From: Actinokineospora fastidiosa
GTDB lineage: Bacteria; Actinomycetota; Actinomycetes; Mycobacteriales; Pseudonocardiaceae
Reading direction: 5' to 3'
Length of the DNA stretch: 64,000 nt
Assembly: GCF_014648415.1 (NCBI RefSeq)
Contig: NZ_BMRB01000001.1
Span: 1,674,001-1,738,000 of the forward strand
Shown here: positions 36,697 to 48,132 of the stretch, in pieces
How the letters are laid out: every line of letters begins with the position of its first letter
How positions within the stretch are numbered: position 1 is the first letter of the stretch
Position numbers and translations under genes: made by a program
Notes under the pieces: generated by a model
What the model saw: only the letters and a program-made list of their open reading frames with translations
Databases searched by the model: none
What the model was told of the DNA's origin: nothing

Positions 36697-37500
36697 CTAG
36701 GTCCAGGGGATCAGGTCGATGCCCGGCAGCACGTTGCCCGCGCGCTGCAGGGCGACGGCGGACATCCAGACGGCGACCGCGGTGATGAGCGGGCCGACGA
36801 TGGCCATCTCGACGCGCCCGCCGGTGCGCATGCGCATGATCTTCGGCGGGGCCACCGGGTACCAGGTCTTCCACGCGATCGGGACCGGCCACAGGATGGG
36901 GCAGCCCTGCTCGGTGATGGCGTCGCCGAGGTAGTGGGCGACGCAGCCGATCGCCACGGCCACCCCGCAGGCGGCCGCGTCCGGGGAGGTCGGGTCCGTC
37001 CACTTCAGACAGGCGTAGGTGAGCACCAGGCTGGTGCCGGTGATCCACAGGGCGTCGTTGCGCGGGCACCACTTGTGCAGGATCCCGCGCACGGCCAGGC
37101 CGCAGAAGAAGAACATCAGCACCGGCAGCGCCCACGACTTGCTCGTCTGGATGATCGCGGTGGTGACCACGGCCGCGCCCAGGGCGAACACCAGCGTGTG
37201 GGTGAGGCCGCGGTGGCCGCCCTCGCGCTTGGAGTCGCGGTTGGTGCGGGTGGCCTTGTAGACGACGCTGCTGAACCAGTTGAGCATCTTCGACGCCGCG
37301 GCCGACACCGGCCCGAACGTCGTCGACACGGTCGACTCGGGGTGGTCGAGGTCGGGTAACAGCGCCGCCCCGGCGGCGAGCACCGCGCCCACGAGCCAGC
37401 CCTTGACCGACAGGCTGCCCAGGGCGGTGCCCTCGGCCAGGGCGGTGGCCGCCGCCCACCCCGCCAGTCCGCTCATCGCGTGCGTCGGCCCGGTCGCCAT
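36697..37500 (-). CDS. Metal-dependent membrane hydrolase (DUF457 / YdjM family)
   Basis: A 267-residue membrane protein of the LexA-binding, inner membrane-associated hydrolase family (DUF457). Signature residues: THAMSGLAGWA at the N-terminus, LLPDLDHPEST (PDxDH), HRGLTHT (HRGxTHS in the family) and CVAHYLGDAITEQG (HxxxD). The His/Asp set forms the putative metal site among six to eight membrane spans. In E. coli the relative YdjM is LexA-controlled. A weak LexA-like palindrome stands 86 bp upstream. Start ATG 37500; an in-frame start at 37539 is possible. Confidence 0.85.
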   Translation of the reverse strand: MATGPTHAMSGLAGWAAATALAEGTALGSLSVKGWLVGAVLAAGAALLPDLDHPESTVSTTFGPVSAAASKMLNWFSSVVYKATRTNRDSKREGGHRGLTHTLVFALGAAVVTTAIIQTSKSWALPVLMFFFCGLAVRGILHKWCPRNDALWITGTSLVLTYACLKWTDPTSPDAAACGVAVAIGCVAHYLGDAITEQGCPILWPVPIAWKTWYPVAPPKIMRMRTGGRVEMAIVGPLITAVAVWMSAVALQRAGNVLPGIDLIPWT

Positions 37501-37585
37501 CGGCCCCCCACATCTCGTCTGCCCGTCGCGTCGGGCCACCCTACGATCGGTCGACCGTCGTCAGCGCCGTTTTCGATCACGAAAC

Positions 37586-37601
37586 GCGAACACGTGTTCC
37601 C
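37586..37601. promoter_or_regulatory. Weak LexA-like palindrome
   Basis: GCGAACACGTGTTCCC keeps the inner GAAC-N4-GTTC palindrome but misses three outer positions of the SOS box. It is 86 bp upstream of the minus-strand YdjM-family gene and 86 bp upstream of the serine hydrolase gene. Recorded because YdjM relatives are SOS genes in enterobacteria. Confidence 0.2.
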
Positions 37602-37686
37602 TGAGGGACGGCCCGGGATTTCTCAGGGTGGCGATCCGGGCTGATGCCCGATGGCGGCGGAGTCGATCAAGGACAGGCTTGCGGCC

Positions 37687-38853
37687 ATGCGAATCCGAAC
37701 CGCCGCGCTCGCCGCGGCCCTCCTGGTCGGCCTCACCACGGCCACCGCCACGACCGCGACCGCCACCACCCCGCAGGCCGCCACGGCCTCCGTCCCCCCG
37801 CTCGACCCCGCCGCCATGCGCGCGGCCATCTCCGACCTGGGCGACGACACCAGCGGGGCTTTGGTCCGCGTCCGCGGGTGGGCCGGGTGCTGGGACGGCA
37901 CCGCGGGCGTCGCCGACATCCGCACGGGCAGGCCCGTGCCGATCGACGGCCGCTTCCGGATCGGCAGCATCACCAAGGTCTTCACCGCCGTCGCCGCGCT
38001 GCGCCTGGCCGCGGACGGCGAGCTGGACCTCGACCGGACCGTCCAGCACTACGTCCCCGGCCTGCTGCCCGAGCGCTACCCGCCGATCCCGGTGCGGACG
38101 CTGCTCGACCACACCTCCGGCCTGCCCGGCGTGCCCATCGACCACAAGGACCCGGACTGGTTCCTCGCCCACCGGTTCGACACGTGGACCCCTCGGCAGA
38201 TGTTCGACCTCGCGTTCACCGACCGGGAGATGGAGTTCGCCCCCGGCACGAAGCAGCACTACGGCAACATCGGCTACCTCGTGCTGGGGGCGGTCATCGA
38301 GGAGGTCACCGGCAGGCCGTACGCCGAGACCGTCCGGGACGCGGTGGTCAAGCCGCTGCGGCTGCGCGGCACCAGCTTCCCGGGGGCCAAGACGGGCATC
38401 CCCGGCCCGCACGCCCACGGCTATGAGCTGGTCGACGGCCAGTACGTCGACATCACCGAGGCCAACCCGACCTACCAGTGGTCGGCGGCCGAGGCGATCT
38501 CCACCGCCGAGGACCTCGACCGGTTCCTCGTCGCCCTGATCACCGGCCGCCTGCTGCCGCGCGAGCAGAACGCCGTGCTGTTCGCCGTCCCGGACGTGCC
38601 CACCTTCGACGGCGACGACGACCCGGCCAACGACGTCCCCGCCCAGCGCGGCGGCGGGCTCGACCGGTTCCAGGTCGGCGACGTCCTCTTCTGGGGCAAG
38701 ACCGGCGACCGCCCCGGCTACAACAACGGCATCGGCGCCACGCCCGACCTGGCCCGCCGGGTGGTCTTCTCGGTGAACACGCTGCACATGGGTGTGCCCG
38801 AGCAGCCGCGGGTAAGCCAGCGCGTCATCGTGGCGGCCGCGGGGCTGGCCTAG
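37687..38853 (+). CDS. Secreted serine hydrolase, class C beta-lactamase / D-Ala-D-Ala carboxypeptidase fold
   Basis: A 388-residue protein with a Sec signal peptide (MRIRTAALAAALLVGLTTA). Penicillin-binding motifs are complete: SxxK in RIGSITKVFTAVAALRLA, YxN in HYGNIGYLVLGAVIEEVTG, and KTG in WGKTGDRPGYNNGIG. Similar to streptomycete R61 D,D-carboxypeptidase and EstB-like esterases. Start at 37687 chosen for the signal peptide; an in-frame ATG at 37651 is possible. Substrate (muropeptide, beta-lactam or ester) undetermined. Confidence 0.85.
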   Translation: MRIRTAALAAALLVGLTTATATTATATTPQAATASVPPLDPAAMRAAISDLGDDTSGALVRVRGWAGCWDGTAGVADIRTGRPVPIDGRFRIGSITKVFTAVAALRLAADGELDLDRTVQHYVPGLLPERYPPIPVRTLLDHTSGLPGVPIDHKDPDWFLAHRFDTWTPRQMFDLAFTDREMEFAPGTKQHYGNIGYLVLGAVIEEVTGRPYAETVRDAVVKPLRLRGTSFPGAKTGIPGPHAHGYELVDGQYVDITEANPTYQWSAAEAISTAEDLDRFLVALITGRLLPREQNAVLFAVPDVPTFDGDDDPANDVPAQRGGGLDRFQVGDVLFWGKTGDRPGYNNGIGATPDLARRVVFSVNTLHMGVPEQPRVSQRVIVAAAGLA

Positions 38854-38963
38854 CATCGGCCGGGCGGTGACAGTGCCCACACGGGTGCCCCCGACGGCCC
38901 GCTACCAGTACGCTTGTACCGTTTAGCGCGGGCAGACCACAGGCGAGAGGAGCATCGCGGCTC

Positions 38964-40184
38964 ATGGCCAAGATCAAGGTCCAGGGAACCGTCGTCGAAC
39001 TCGACGGCGACGAGATGACGCGGATCATCTGGCAGTTCATCAAGGACAAGCTGATCCACCCGTACCTGGACATCAACCTGGACTACTACGACCTGGGCAT
39101 CGAGCACCGCGACGCCACCGAGGACCAGGTCACCATCGACGCCGCGAACGCCATCAAGCAGCACGGCGTCGGCGTCAAGTGCGCCACCATCACCCCGGAC
39201 GAGGCCCGGGTGGAGGAGTTCGGCCTGAAGAAGATGTGGATCTCGCCCAACGGCACGATCCGCAACATCCTCGGCGGCGTGGTCTTCCGCGAGCCGATCA
39301 TCATCAAGAACATCCCCCGGCTCGTCCCCGGCTGGACCAAGCCGATCATCATCGGCCGTCACGCGCACGGCGACCAGTACAAGTCGACGAACTTCAAGGT
39401 CCCGGGCGCGGGCACGGTGACGATCACCTACACCCCGGCCGACGGCTCCGAGCCGATCCAGCACGAGGTCGTGCGGATGCCCGAGGACGGCGGCGTCGTC
39501 ATGGGCATGTACAACTTCAACAAGTCCATCGAGGACTTCGCCCGGGCCTCGTTCTCCTACGGCCTGCAGCGCAACTACCCGGTTTACATGTCCACGAAGA
39601 ACACGATCCTGAAGGCCTACGACGGCGCCTTCAAGGACATCTTCCAGGCCGTGTTCGACGCGGAGTTCAAGGCCGAGTTCGAGGCCAAGGGCCTGACCTA
39701 CGAGCACCGCCTGATCGACGACATGGTCGCCGCGGCGCTCAAGTGGGAGGGCGGCTACGTCTGGGCGTGCAAGAACTACGACGGCGACGTCCAGTCCGAC
39801 ACGGTCGCCCAGGGCTTCGGCTCGCTGGGCCTGATGACCTCCGTGCTGATGACCCCGGACGGCAAGACCGTCGAGGCCGAGGCCGCGCACGGCACCGTCA
39901 CCCGGCACTACCGCCAGCACCAGGCGGGCAAGCCGACCTCGACCAACCCGATCGCCTCGATCTTCGCCTGGACCCGGGGTCTTGCCCACCGTGGCAAGGT
40001 CGACGGCACGCCCGAGGTCGTCGGGTTCGCCGAGACGCTGGAGCGGGTCATCATCTCCACCGTCGAGAGCGGCAAGATGACCAAGGACCTGGCGCTGCTG
40101 ATCGGCAAGGACCAGCCGTACCAGACGACCGAGGAGTTCCTGAACACCCTCGACGAGAACCTGCAGAAGGCCATGGCGGGCTGA
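38964..40184 (+). CDS. icd: NADP-dependent isocitrate dehydrogenase (homodimeric, eukaryote-like type)
   Basis: A 406-residue TCA-cycle enzyme making 2-oxoglutarate and NADPH. It belongs to the homodimeric type shared with eukaryotes and mycobacterial Icd1: [19 protein letters not shown] at the start, [12 protein letters not shown] (substrate Ser), [38 protein letters not shown] (metal-binding Asp) and [14 protein letters not shown] (NADP site). Length is typical. Monocistronic, followed by a strong terminator. With sucCD and mdh it makes three TCA-cycle loci in the window. Confidence 0.97.
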   Translation: MAKIKVQGTVVELDGDEMTRIIWQFIKDKLIHPYLDINLDYYDLGIEHRDATEDQVTIDAANAIKQHGVGVKCATITPDEARVEEFGLKKMWISPNGTIRNILGGVVFREPIIIKNIPRLVPGWTKPIIIGRHAHGDQYKSTNFKVPGAGTVTITYTPADGSEPIQHEVVRMPEDGGVVMGMYNFNKSIEDFARASFSYGLQRNYPVYMSTKNTILKAYDGAFKDIFQAVFDAEFKAEFEAKGLTYEHRLIDDMVAAALKWEGGYVWACKNYDGDVQSDTVAQGFGSLGLMTSVLMTPDGKTVEAEAAHGTVTRHYRQHQAGKPTSTNPIASIFAWTRGLAHRGKVDGTPEVVGFAETLERVIISTVESGKMTKDLALLIGKDQPYQTTEEFLNTLDENLQKAMAG

Positions 40185-40198
40185 TCCGCCGCTGACGG

Positions 40199-40233
40199 GG
40201 CCCCCGCCGGACGTGCTCCGGCGGGGGCCTTTT
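40199..40233 (+). terminator. Terminator of icd
   Basis: GGCCCCCGCCGGA (40199-40211) pairs perfectly with 40217-40229 around CGTGC, followed by TTTT. It lies 15 bp after the icd stop. Confidence 0.9.
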
Positions 40234-40315
40234 CGGGTGACACGGGTTGTCGCCGCCGCCGGGCTTGGGCCACCGTGGGATTCGTCGGAATCCGCCGTAC
40301 GGGGAGTGTGCTGAC

Positions 40316-40627
40316 GTGTTGGTGCCGAAGCGGGCCCTGCTCATCGGCGGTGTCGCTGTCGTCGCGCTCGTGTACTCGATGGGCATGGAGCCCCCCAACG
40401 GCGAAACCGCCCCGACCGGCGGCGAGGGCGCGTGCAAGGTGATCGTCACCGCCGACGTGCTCAACGTGCGCGCCAAACCGGATGTCAAGTCCGAGATCGT
40501 GGGCAAGTTCAACATGGGTGCGGAGACCGTGGCCGACAAGGCCGTCGAGAACGGTTTCCGCAAGCTCGCGCAGGACCGCTGGGCCGCCGAGGAGTTCCTC
40601 AAGCCCCTGCCCGGCCACGACTGCTGA
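40316..40627 (+). CDS. Membrane-anchored bacterial SH3-domain protein
   Basis: About 103 residues: one N-terminal membrane anchor (ALLIGGVAVVALVYSMGM), a Pro/Gly/Thr linker, and a bacterial SH3 (SH3b) domain recognisable from CKVIVTADVLNVRAKPDVKS and EIVGKFNMGAETV. SH3b domains bind peptidoglycan peptides. GGGGAG precedes the GTG at 40316; TTG 40319 and GTG 40322 are alternative starts. The last codons (PLPGHDC, stop) are part of a tandem repeat that continues downstream. Confidence 0.7.
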   Translation: MLVPKRALLIGGVAVVALVYSMGMEPPNGETAPTGGEGACKVIVTADVLNVRAKPDVKSEIVGKFNMGAETVADKAVENGFRKLAQDRWAAEEFLKPLPGHDC

Positions 40628-40712
40628 GCCCCTGCCCGGCTACGGCTGCTGAGGAGCCCCTGCCCGGCTATGGCTGCTGAGCTACTTGCTCGGCCACGGC
40701 TACTGAGCTACA
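40602..40712. repeat. Tandem repeat beginning in the SH3 gene and continuing past its stop
   Basis: A unit of about 26 bp resembling GCCCCTGCCCGGCTACGGCTGCTGAG occurs four times. The first copy encodes the C-terminal PLPGHDC and the stop codon; the next two follow almost unchanged and the fourth is more diverged. Each copy brings a stop codon in one frame. Confidence 0.75.
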
Positions 40713-40886
40713 CCATCGGCCCGGGTGTAGATCCACTACCCCGGGGGACCGTTCACCGCATCGAGAGATACGCTCGGCGACGCCAGCGGGCGATCTTCAC
40801 CAATGTGGGTCTCCGCTGTTGACACAGTCGGTAGCTTTTCTTCCGGTCCACAGCGGTGCTTAGCCCAATAGAGGGACGGTGCAACG

Positions 40887-41090
40887 GTGTCAGGCGTATC
40901 GGCCACGCTCGCCCAGGTGACGGCGGCAACCGTCAGCGAGGGCGGCGTGCTGGTCGGGAGCATCGCGGTCGCACTCGGCGGCGGTGGTTTGCTGCTGGGC
41001 CTACTGCGCCGCAGGCGCGTGGCCACCAAGGCCGTCCCCCTTCCGGCCCCCCGCGTCCCCGTGGTAGCGGACGAGCGCTCACACAGCTGA
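40887..41090 (+). CDS. 67-residue single-span membrane protein
   Basis: A short ORF from a GTG preceded by GAGGGACGGTGCAAC. The product has a polar N-terminus (MSGVSATLAQVTAATVSEGG), one Gly/Leu-rich membrane helix (about residues 21-41) followed by RRRR, and a Pro/Val tail. It resembles a type III anchored small membrane protein. No family is recognised. The gap upstream (40628-40886) holds the tandem repeat and a TTGACA at 40819 without a clear -10. Confidence 0.5.
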   Translation: MSGVSATLAQVTAATVSEGGVLVGSIAVALGGGGLLLGLLRRRRVATKAVPLPAPRVPVVADERSHS

Positions 41091-41100
41091 CCCCAGCTCC

Positions 41101-41381
41101 AAATGATCTGATCATATGTTCAGATCATCCGGATGATAAGACCATCTGAATGTCGAGATCATCCGAACTCGCATTCCAGATGCCCTAATCATCTGGATGA
41201 TGTGACCAACGCCAAGCCTCAATCGCTGCCCCGGTTCCATCGCAATCGTTCCCCGAGCCACTTCAGATGATGAGACCATCCCGATGGTCAGATCATCTGA
41301 ATGCTAGTTCGGATGGTCGCGTCATCTGGATGTAGAAGCCCCGGCGATTCGGATGATGTGAACATCCGAATCGCCGGGGCT
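41101..41381. repeat. Cluster of AT-rich imperfect palindromes (ATCATCTGGATGAT family)
   Basis: Within 280 bp at least eight related sites occur, including the perfect palindrome ATCATCCGGATGAT (41124-41137), ATCATCTGGATGAT (41188-41201), a 19-bp-arm hairpin at 41262-41301 with two mismatches, and the motif TGATCTGATCATATG near 41104, which is shared with the hairpin at 30964-31031. GC content is visibly much lower than the surroundings. It lies between a small plus-strand gene and the convergent subtilisin-like gene. No ORF. Confidence 0.75.
41337..41381. terminator. 19-bp perfect hairpin at the end of the palindrome cluster
   Basis: 41337-41355 and 41363-41381 are perfect inverted repeats around a 7-nt loop. 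No T-run is present. It could terminate transcription arriving from the minus-strand protease gene or from the plus strand. The 210 bp between it and the protease stop contain short GGCCTGGCTTGGCA-like repeats. Confidence 0.6.
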
Positions 41382-41592
41382 GCTGTCGTCAGTCCCGATC
41401 TTCAGCTGGGTTGGCCCGCGGGCCTGCGGTGAACCACGAGGGGCGGGGCCGCCAGTCGGGCTTGTCGGTCAGGGTGGGCGGGACGGGCAGGTAGAACTGT
41501 TGGTTGCAGGCGGACCTGGCAGTGGCCTGGCTTGGCCTGGCTTGGCAGCGGCCTGGCTTGGCAGCCGTCGGGCTTGGCGGCAGTCGGGCCGG

Positions 41593-44275
<2,683 letters not shown>

Positions 44276-44307
44276 CGGGCGGCCGCGGCGGCACCTAGGT
44301 TTTGTGG

Positions 44308-45312
44308 GTGACCGACGAGAAAGAGTCGCTGGTGGCCCGGCTCCGCAGGCGCCCGTGGATCGATCACCTGTTCCGCGCGAACGAGGCGTTCACCGATCGC
44401 TACGGCAACCACTTCGCCGCGTCGATCACGTACTTCAGCGTGTTGTCGCTGTTCCCGCTGCTGCTGATCTCCTTCGCCGTGCTCGGCTTCGTCCTCGCGG
44501 GCCAGCCGGACCTGTTGCGCTCCCTGCAGGAGAGCATCACCTCGGCGGCGCCGGAGAACCTGCGCGGGCTGCTGACGGACCTGGTCAAGGCGGCCGTCGA
44601 GGAGCGCGGGCGGGTCGGCATCATCGGTCTGCTCACCGCCGCGTACACCGGTCTCGGCTGGATGAGCAACCTGCGCGACGCCCTGACGGCGCAGTGGGGG
44701 CAGAAGCACGAGGACCGGCCGTTCCTCAAGGGCAGGCTCATGGACCTGCTCGCCCTGCTCGGCCTCGGCGTGGCGATCGCCCTGTCCTTCGGCCTCAGCG
44801 CGGCGGGCAGCGGTCTGGCGGATTTGTTGTTGAATTGGGTAGGCCTGGGTGAGGCCGGATGGGCGAGGGTGCTCCTCTTCTGCGTCACGACGGCCCTGTC
44901 GCTGGCGGCCAACTGGCTGATCTTCCTCTGGGTGATCGCCCGCCTGCCCCGCAAGCCGGTGAGCGCCCGCACCGCGATGCGCGGCGCCCTGGCCGCGGCG
45001 ATCGGGTTCGAGATCCTGAAGCTGATCGGGACGATCTACCTGAACTCGGTCCTCGGCGGCCCGCTCGGCAGCCTGGTCGGCCCGATCGTCGGTCTGCTGG
45101 TCTTCGCGAACCTGGTGGCCCGCTTCCTGCTCTACGTGACGGCGTGGGCGGCCACGGCCAAGGAGAACATGGTCGACGAGCCGATCCCGCCCCCGCCGCC
45201 CGCGGTGATCCGCCCGATGGTCACCGTCGCCAACCGCCCGAACGCCAAGCAGACGGCGAGCCTCCTGGGAGCGGGCGCACTGCTGGGCCTGGTCCTCGGC
45301 AGGCGACGGTAG
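44308..45312 (+). CDS. YihY/BrkB-family inner membrane protein
   Basis: A 334-residue protein with about six membrane spans and the family pattern AFTDRYGNHFAASITYFSVLSLFPLLLI near the N-terminus, AYTGLGWMSNLRDAL in the centre and SLVGPIVGLLVFANLVARFLLYVTAW late. YihY proteins are of uncertain function (once mis-annotated as RNase BN). A cytosolic Pro-rich tail (PIPPPPPAVIRP) and a final short hydrophobic helix (SLLGAGALLGLVLGRRR) follow. It is directly downstream of trpS, an arrangement also found in other Actinobacteria. Confidence 0.88.
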   Translation: MTDEKESLVARLRRRPWIDHLFRANEAFTDRYGNHFAASITYFSVLSLFPLLLISFAVLGFVLAGQPDLLRSLQESITSAAPENLRGLLTDLVKAAVEERGRVGIIGLLTAAYTGLGWMSNLRDALTAQWGQKHEDRPFLKGRLMDLLALLGLGVAIALSFGLSAAGSGLADLLLNWVGLGEAGWARVLLFCVTTALSLAANWLIFLWVIARLPRKPVSARTAMRGALAAAIGFEILKLIGTIYLNSVLGGPLGSLVGPIVGLLVFANLVARFLLYVTAWAATAKENMVDEPIPPPPPAVIRPMVTVANRPNAKQTASLLGAGALLGLVLGRRR

Positions 45313-46338
45313 CGGCTGGGGGTGCGGGGTCGGGGGTTGTGGAGCGGCTGACGGGGAGTGGGTAACTCGCAGCCTGGCGGGTGGGGGCCGGAGCGGCAGT
45401 GCGGCGGAGGCAGAGCGGTTGGGCGGCCGAGTGGTGAGCGGCCGAGCGGCAGAGCAGGGGGTGGCGGAGCGCAGGGTGGCGGAGGCACGGGCGGCCGAGC
45501 GGCAGGCGGCTGCGCGGTCGGGGCAGGCTGGCGCGGGCGGCGGCGGGTCCGGTCGGGCTGGTGTGGGCGGTGGGGTCGTACGGAGGCGGAGGGTTGGTCG
45601 CCAGGGTGGCGGAGGCAGGCGGCCTAGCGGCAGGTGACCGGGCGGTCGGGGCAGGCTGGCGCTGACGGCGGCGGGTCCGGTCGGGCTCGTTTGGGCGGCG
45701 GAGGGGTGCGGGGGCGGAGGGTTGGTCGCCAGCGCGGCGGAGGCACAGGTGGCCGGGCGACAGGTGGCCGGGCGACAGGTGGCCGGGCGACAGGTGGCCG
45801 GGCGACAGGTGGCCGGCGACAGGTGCGGGTGGTCGGGGCAGGTCGGCGCGAGCGGCGGCGGGTCCGGTCGGGCTGGGGTGGGCGGTGGAGGGTCGTGCGG
45901 AGGCGGAGGGTTGGTCGTCAGCGCGGCGGAGGCAGAACGGCAGGGCAACGAGCGGTTAGTGGCAGGGCGCGTCAGAGCAGAGCGGCAGAGCCACCAGCGG
46001 GACTGAGCGGCGGATGGCAGGGCGGCCGAGGGCTGTGCGGCAGTGGGCCAAGCGGCGGACAAGGGGGTTGGCGGCAGGCGGCCGAGGGTGCCCGAGCGAC
46101 AGAGCGGCAAGGGGCAGAGCAGGACCGAGCGAGCGGCAGGGCCGTGGAGCGGGCCGAGCGGCGGAGGGTGAAACGGCAGTCGGGCAGGGGTGCGGTTTGG
46201 CCCGGGGCCGCTTGCGGGTGCGGGGCGGTGGCGGGCTGGCGCGGATGGGACGGGCCGGCGCGGAGGGGGCGGGCTGGGGGTGAGGGACGGCTAAGGGGGG
46301 AAGGGGTGCTGGACAGAGGGTCTGCCCAGCGGCCATCG
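45313..46338. repeat. 1-kb G-skewed repeat tract without a credible gene
   Basis: Plus strand is strongly G-rich and T-poor, full of GGCGGCCGAGCGGCAG-like motifs. It contains three copies of a repeat of about 105 bp (about 45513-45617, 45642-45745, 45826-45934), each ending GGAGGGTTGGTCGYCAG...GGCGGAGGCA, and five head-to-tail 15-bp units ACAGGTGGCCGGGCG (45745-45819; the last lacks one G). Open frames across it have simple repetitive composition and no start-site or domain support. It lies between the convergent YihY and carboxypeptidase genes. Confidence 0.75.
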
Positions 46339-47619
46339 TCAGGCTGTGCGGGCGGCTCGGGCTCGGGCGGCGCGTTTTTTGCGGAGGAACAGGGCCAGGG
46401 CTACCAGGATGCCCAGGCCCGCGGCCACCACCAGGGGCATGCCGTACGTGCCGAAGGCTGAGCGTTCGGTGTCTGGGCCCGTTGCGGTCTGGTGGTCCTC
46501 GCCGTCGGTTGCGGGGGGTTCGGTGACCGGGACGCTGCCTACGCTGCCGTCGGGTTTGGGTTGGGCGTCGGGGGCGCCGGTGACGAGTTCGCCGACGGGT
46601 TTGCGGCCTGCGTCGACCAAGGCGAAGCCGTAGTCCAGCAGGAGTGCGCCCTGGCCTGCCAGGGGGTCGGGGTTGGGTTCGCCGCGCAGGAGGACCACCG
46701 CGAGTTGGCGGCCGTCGCGCTCGGCGCTGCCGAGGTAGGTGTGGCGGGCGGAGTCGGTGAAGCCCGCCGTGCCGCCGGTGAAGCCCTCGTACTCGTCCCA
46801 CAGCTTGTTGTCGTTGTAGATCTCGAACGAGCCGGTGTCGCTGTGGCCGGGGAAGGTCAGCGAGCGGGTGCGGAGGGCCTTGGCGATCTCGGCGTGCTCC
46901 ATGCCCTCGCGGAAGATCAGCGCGATGTCGTAGGCCGACGTGCTCATCCCGGGCCCGTCCAGGCCCGACGGGGTGGCCGCGCGGGTGTCGAGGGCGCCGA
47001 GCTCGCGGGCGAGGGCGTTCATCTTCTCCAGCGCGACCGGCACGCCGCCGAGGGCGCGGGCCAGGGCGTGGGCGACGTCGTTGCCCGAGCGCATCAGCAG
47101 GGCGTGCAGCAGCTGGTCGACGGTGTACTCCCCGCCGGGGCCGATGCCGACGCGGGAGCCCTCCTGCTGGGCGTCCTCGGGCGTGCCGACCACGATCTGC
47201 TCCGGCCGCAGCTCGCGCACCGCGGTGATGGCCAGCAGCATCTTGATCAGCGACGCGGGCCGCTCGCGCGCGTGCGGGTCCTTGGCGGCCAGCACCGTGC
47301 CCGAGCTGACGTCGGTGATGATCCACGCGGCCGCGTTGACCGCGCCCGGCAGCGCCGGGGCCTCGGGCGGCAGCACGAGGCCGCACTCGCCCATCCGCGT
47401 CCCGCCGACGGGTTCCGGCGGCACCGGCAGCGGCGTCGGCGACGGATCCCCGGGCTTGGGCTCCTCGGAGGTGTCGATGGCGGGCGGCGGCCGGTCGTGG
47501 TTGCGGCACTGGGCGCTGGTCTGCATCAGCGGCTCGCCCGTGGCGGGCTGCGCCGCCGCGGGGGCGGCGGTGAGCAGGGCCAGGAGGGCGGCGACGGTCC
47601 CGCGGGCTGCGAAGCGCAC
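46339..47619 (-). CDS. D-alanyl-D-alanine carboxypeptidase (S11/DacB-like) with altered KTG motif
   Basis: A 426-residue secreted, membrane-anchored penicillin-binding-fold protein. Signal peptide residues 1-23; a Pro-rich linker; catalytic domain with SxxK (PASLIKMLLAI) and SxN (MRSGNDVAHALA). The third motif, KTG in working enzymes (GGKTGFTD), reads GGTAGFTDSARHT here. A C-terminal membrane helix (MPLVVAAGLGILVALALFL) and basic tail (RKKRAARARAA) anchor it. The family trims the terminal D-Ala of peptidoglycan peptides. Loss of the KTG lysine and threonine may reduce or change activity. Confidence 0.87.
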   Translation of the reverse strand: MRFAARGTVAALLALLTAAPAAAQPATGEPLMQTSAQCRNHDRPPPAIDTSEEPKPGDPSPTPLPVPPEPVGGTRMGECGLVLPPEAPALPGAVNAAAWIITDVSSGTVLAAKDPHARERPASLIKMLLAITAVRELRPEQIVVGTPEDAQQEGSRVGIGPGGEYTVDQLLHALLMRSGNDVAHALARALGGVPVALEKMNALARELGALDTRAATPSGLDGPGMSTSAYDIALIFREGMEHAEIAKALRTRSLTFPGHSDTGSFEIYNDNKLWDEYEGFTGGTAGFTDSARHTYLGSAERDGRQLAVVLLRGEPNPDPLAGQGALLLDYGFALVDAGRKPVGELVTGAPDAQPKPDGSVGSVPVTEPPATDGEDHQTATGPDTERSAFGTYGMPLVVAAGLGILVALALFLRKKRAARARAARTA

Positions 47620-47755
47620 CCGGCCAGGGTAGAACCCGCCACGATCAGGGCCCTATCCGGCCTGTCACCCACACGGGCGCGCCCGGTGTCCGCGCCGGTC
47701 GGGGCGGGTGTGACACTGCTGTCGGCGAGATCCCGCGATCTGGAAGGGGCGCGAC

Positions 47756-48100
47756 GTGGAGTTCGTGCGACTGCTGCTGGTCTTCCTGCACCTGTTGGGC
47801 ATGGGTCTGCTCGTGGGCACCTTCCTGATCCAGCTACGCGCGAAGGACGGCGCGCTCAACCCGGGTTGGCTCCACGGCGCGGGTCTGCAGCTGGTCACCG
47901 GTGTCGCGCTGATCGCGACCGCGTCGCTGACCGACACCGACTACAACCACATGAAGCTGGGGATCAAGACCCTGGTGCTGGTGGCGATCGCGGGCATCGC
48001 GTTCGCGTTCCTGCGCAAGGCCCCGCTGCCGAAGTGGGTCGGGCCGACGCTGGGCGCGCTGGTGGTGGTCAACGTCGGCCTGGCCGTCTTCTGGACCTGA
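47756..48100 (+). CDS. Small four-helix membrane protein
   Basis: A 114-residue protein with four hydrophobic helices (about 2-26, 40-58, 68-86, 92-112): FVRLLLVFLHLLGMGLLVGTF, GLQLVTGVALIATASL, KTLVLVAIAGIAFAFL, LGALVVVNVGLAVFW. The spacing and the conserved HLLGM / GW(L)HG pattern suggest a DUF2269-like or CopD-related family of actinobacterial membrane proteins. The biochemical role is unknown. GGAAGGGGCGAC precedes the GTG. Confidence 0.65.
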   Translation: MEFVRLLLVFLHLLGMGLLVGTFLIQLRAKDGALNPGWLHGAGLQLVTGVALIATASLTDTDYNHMKLGIKTLVLVAIAGIAFAFLRKAPLPKWVGPTLGALVVVNVGLAVFWT

Positions 48101-48132
48101 CGGCCGGTAGTCGCCGTTCAGCCGATCGGGGA

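Noticed and set aside
40887-41090. Toxin of a type I toxin-antitoxin pair
   Set aside because: Small membrane protein, but no antisense RNA promoter or typical toxin motif is visible.
45634-46461. Open frames in the G-skewed repeat tract
   Set aside because: Simple repetitive Arg/Gly/Ala composition, multiple frames open at once, and overlap with the convincing carboxypeptidase gene.
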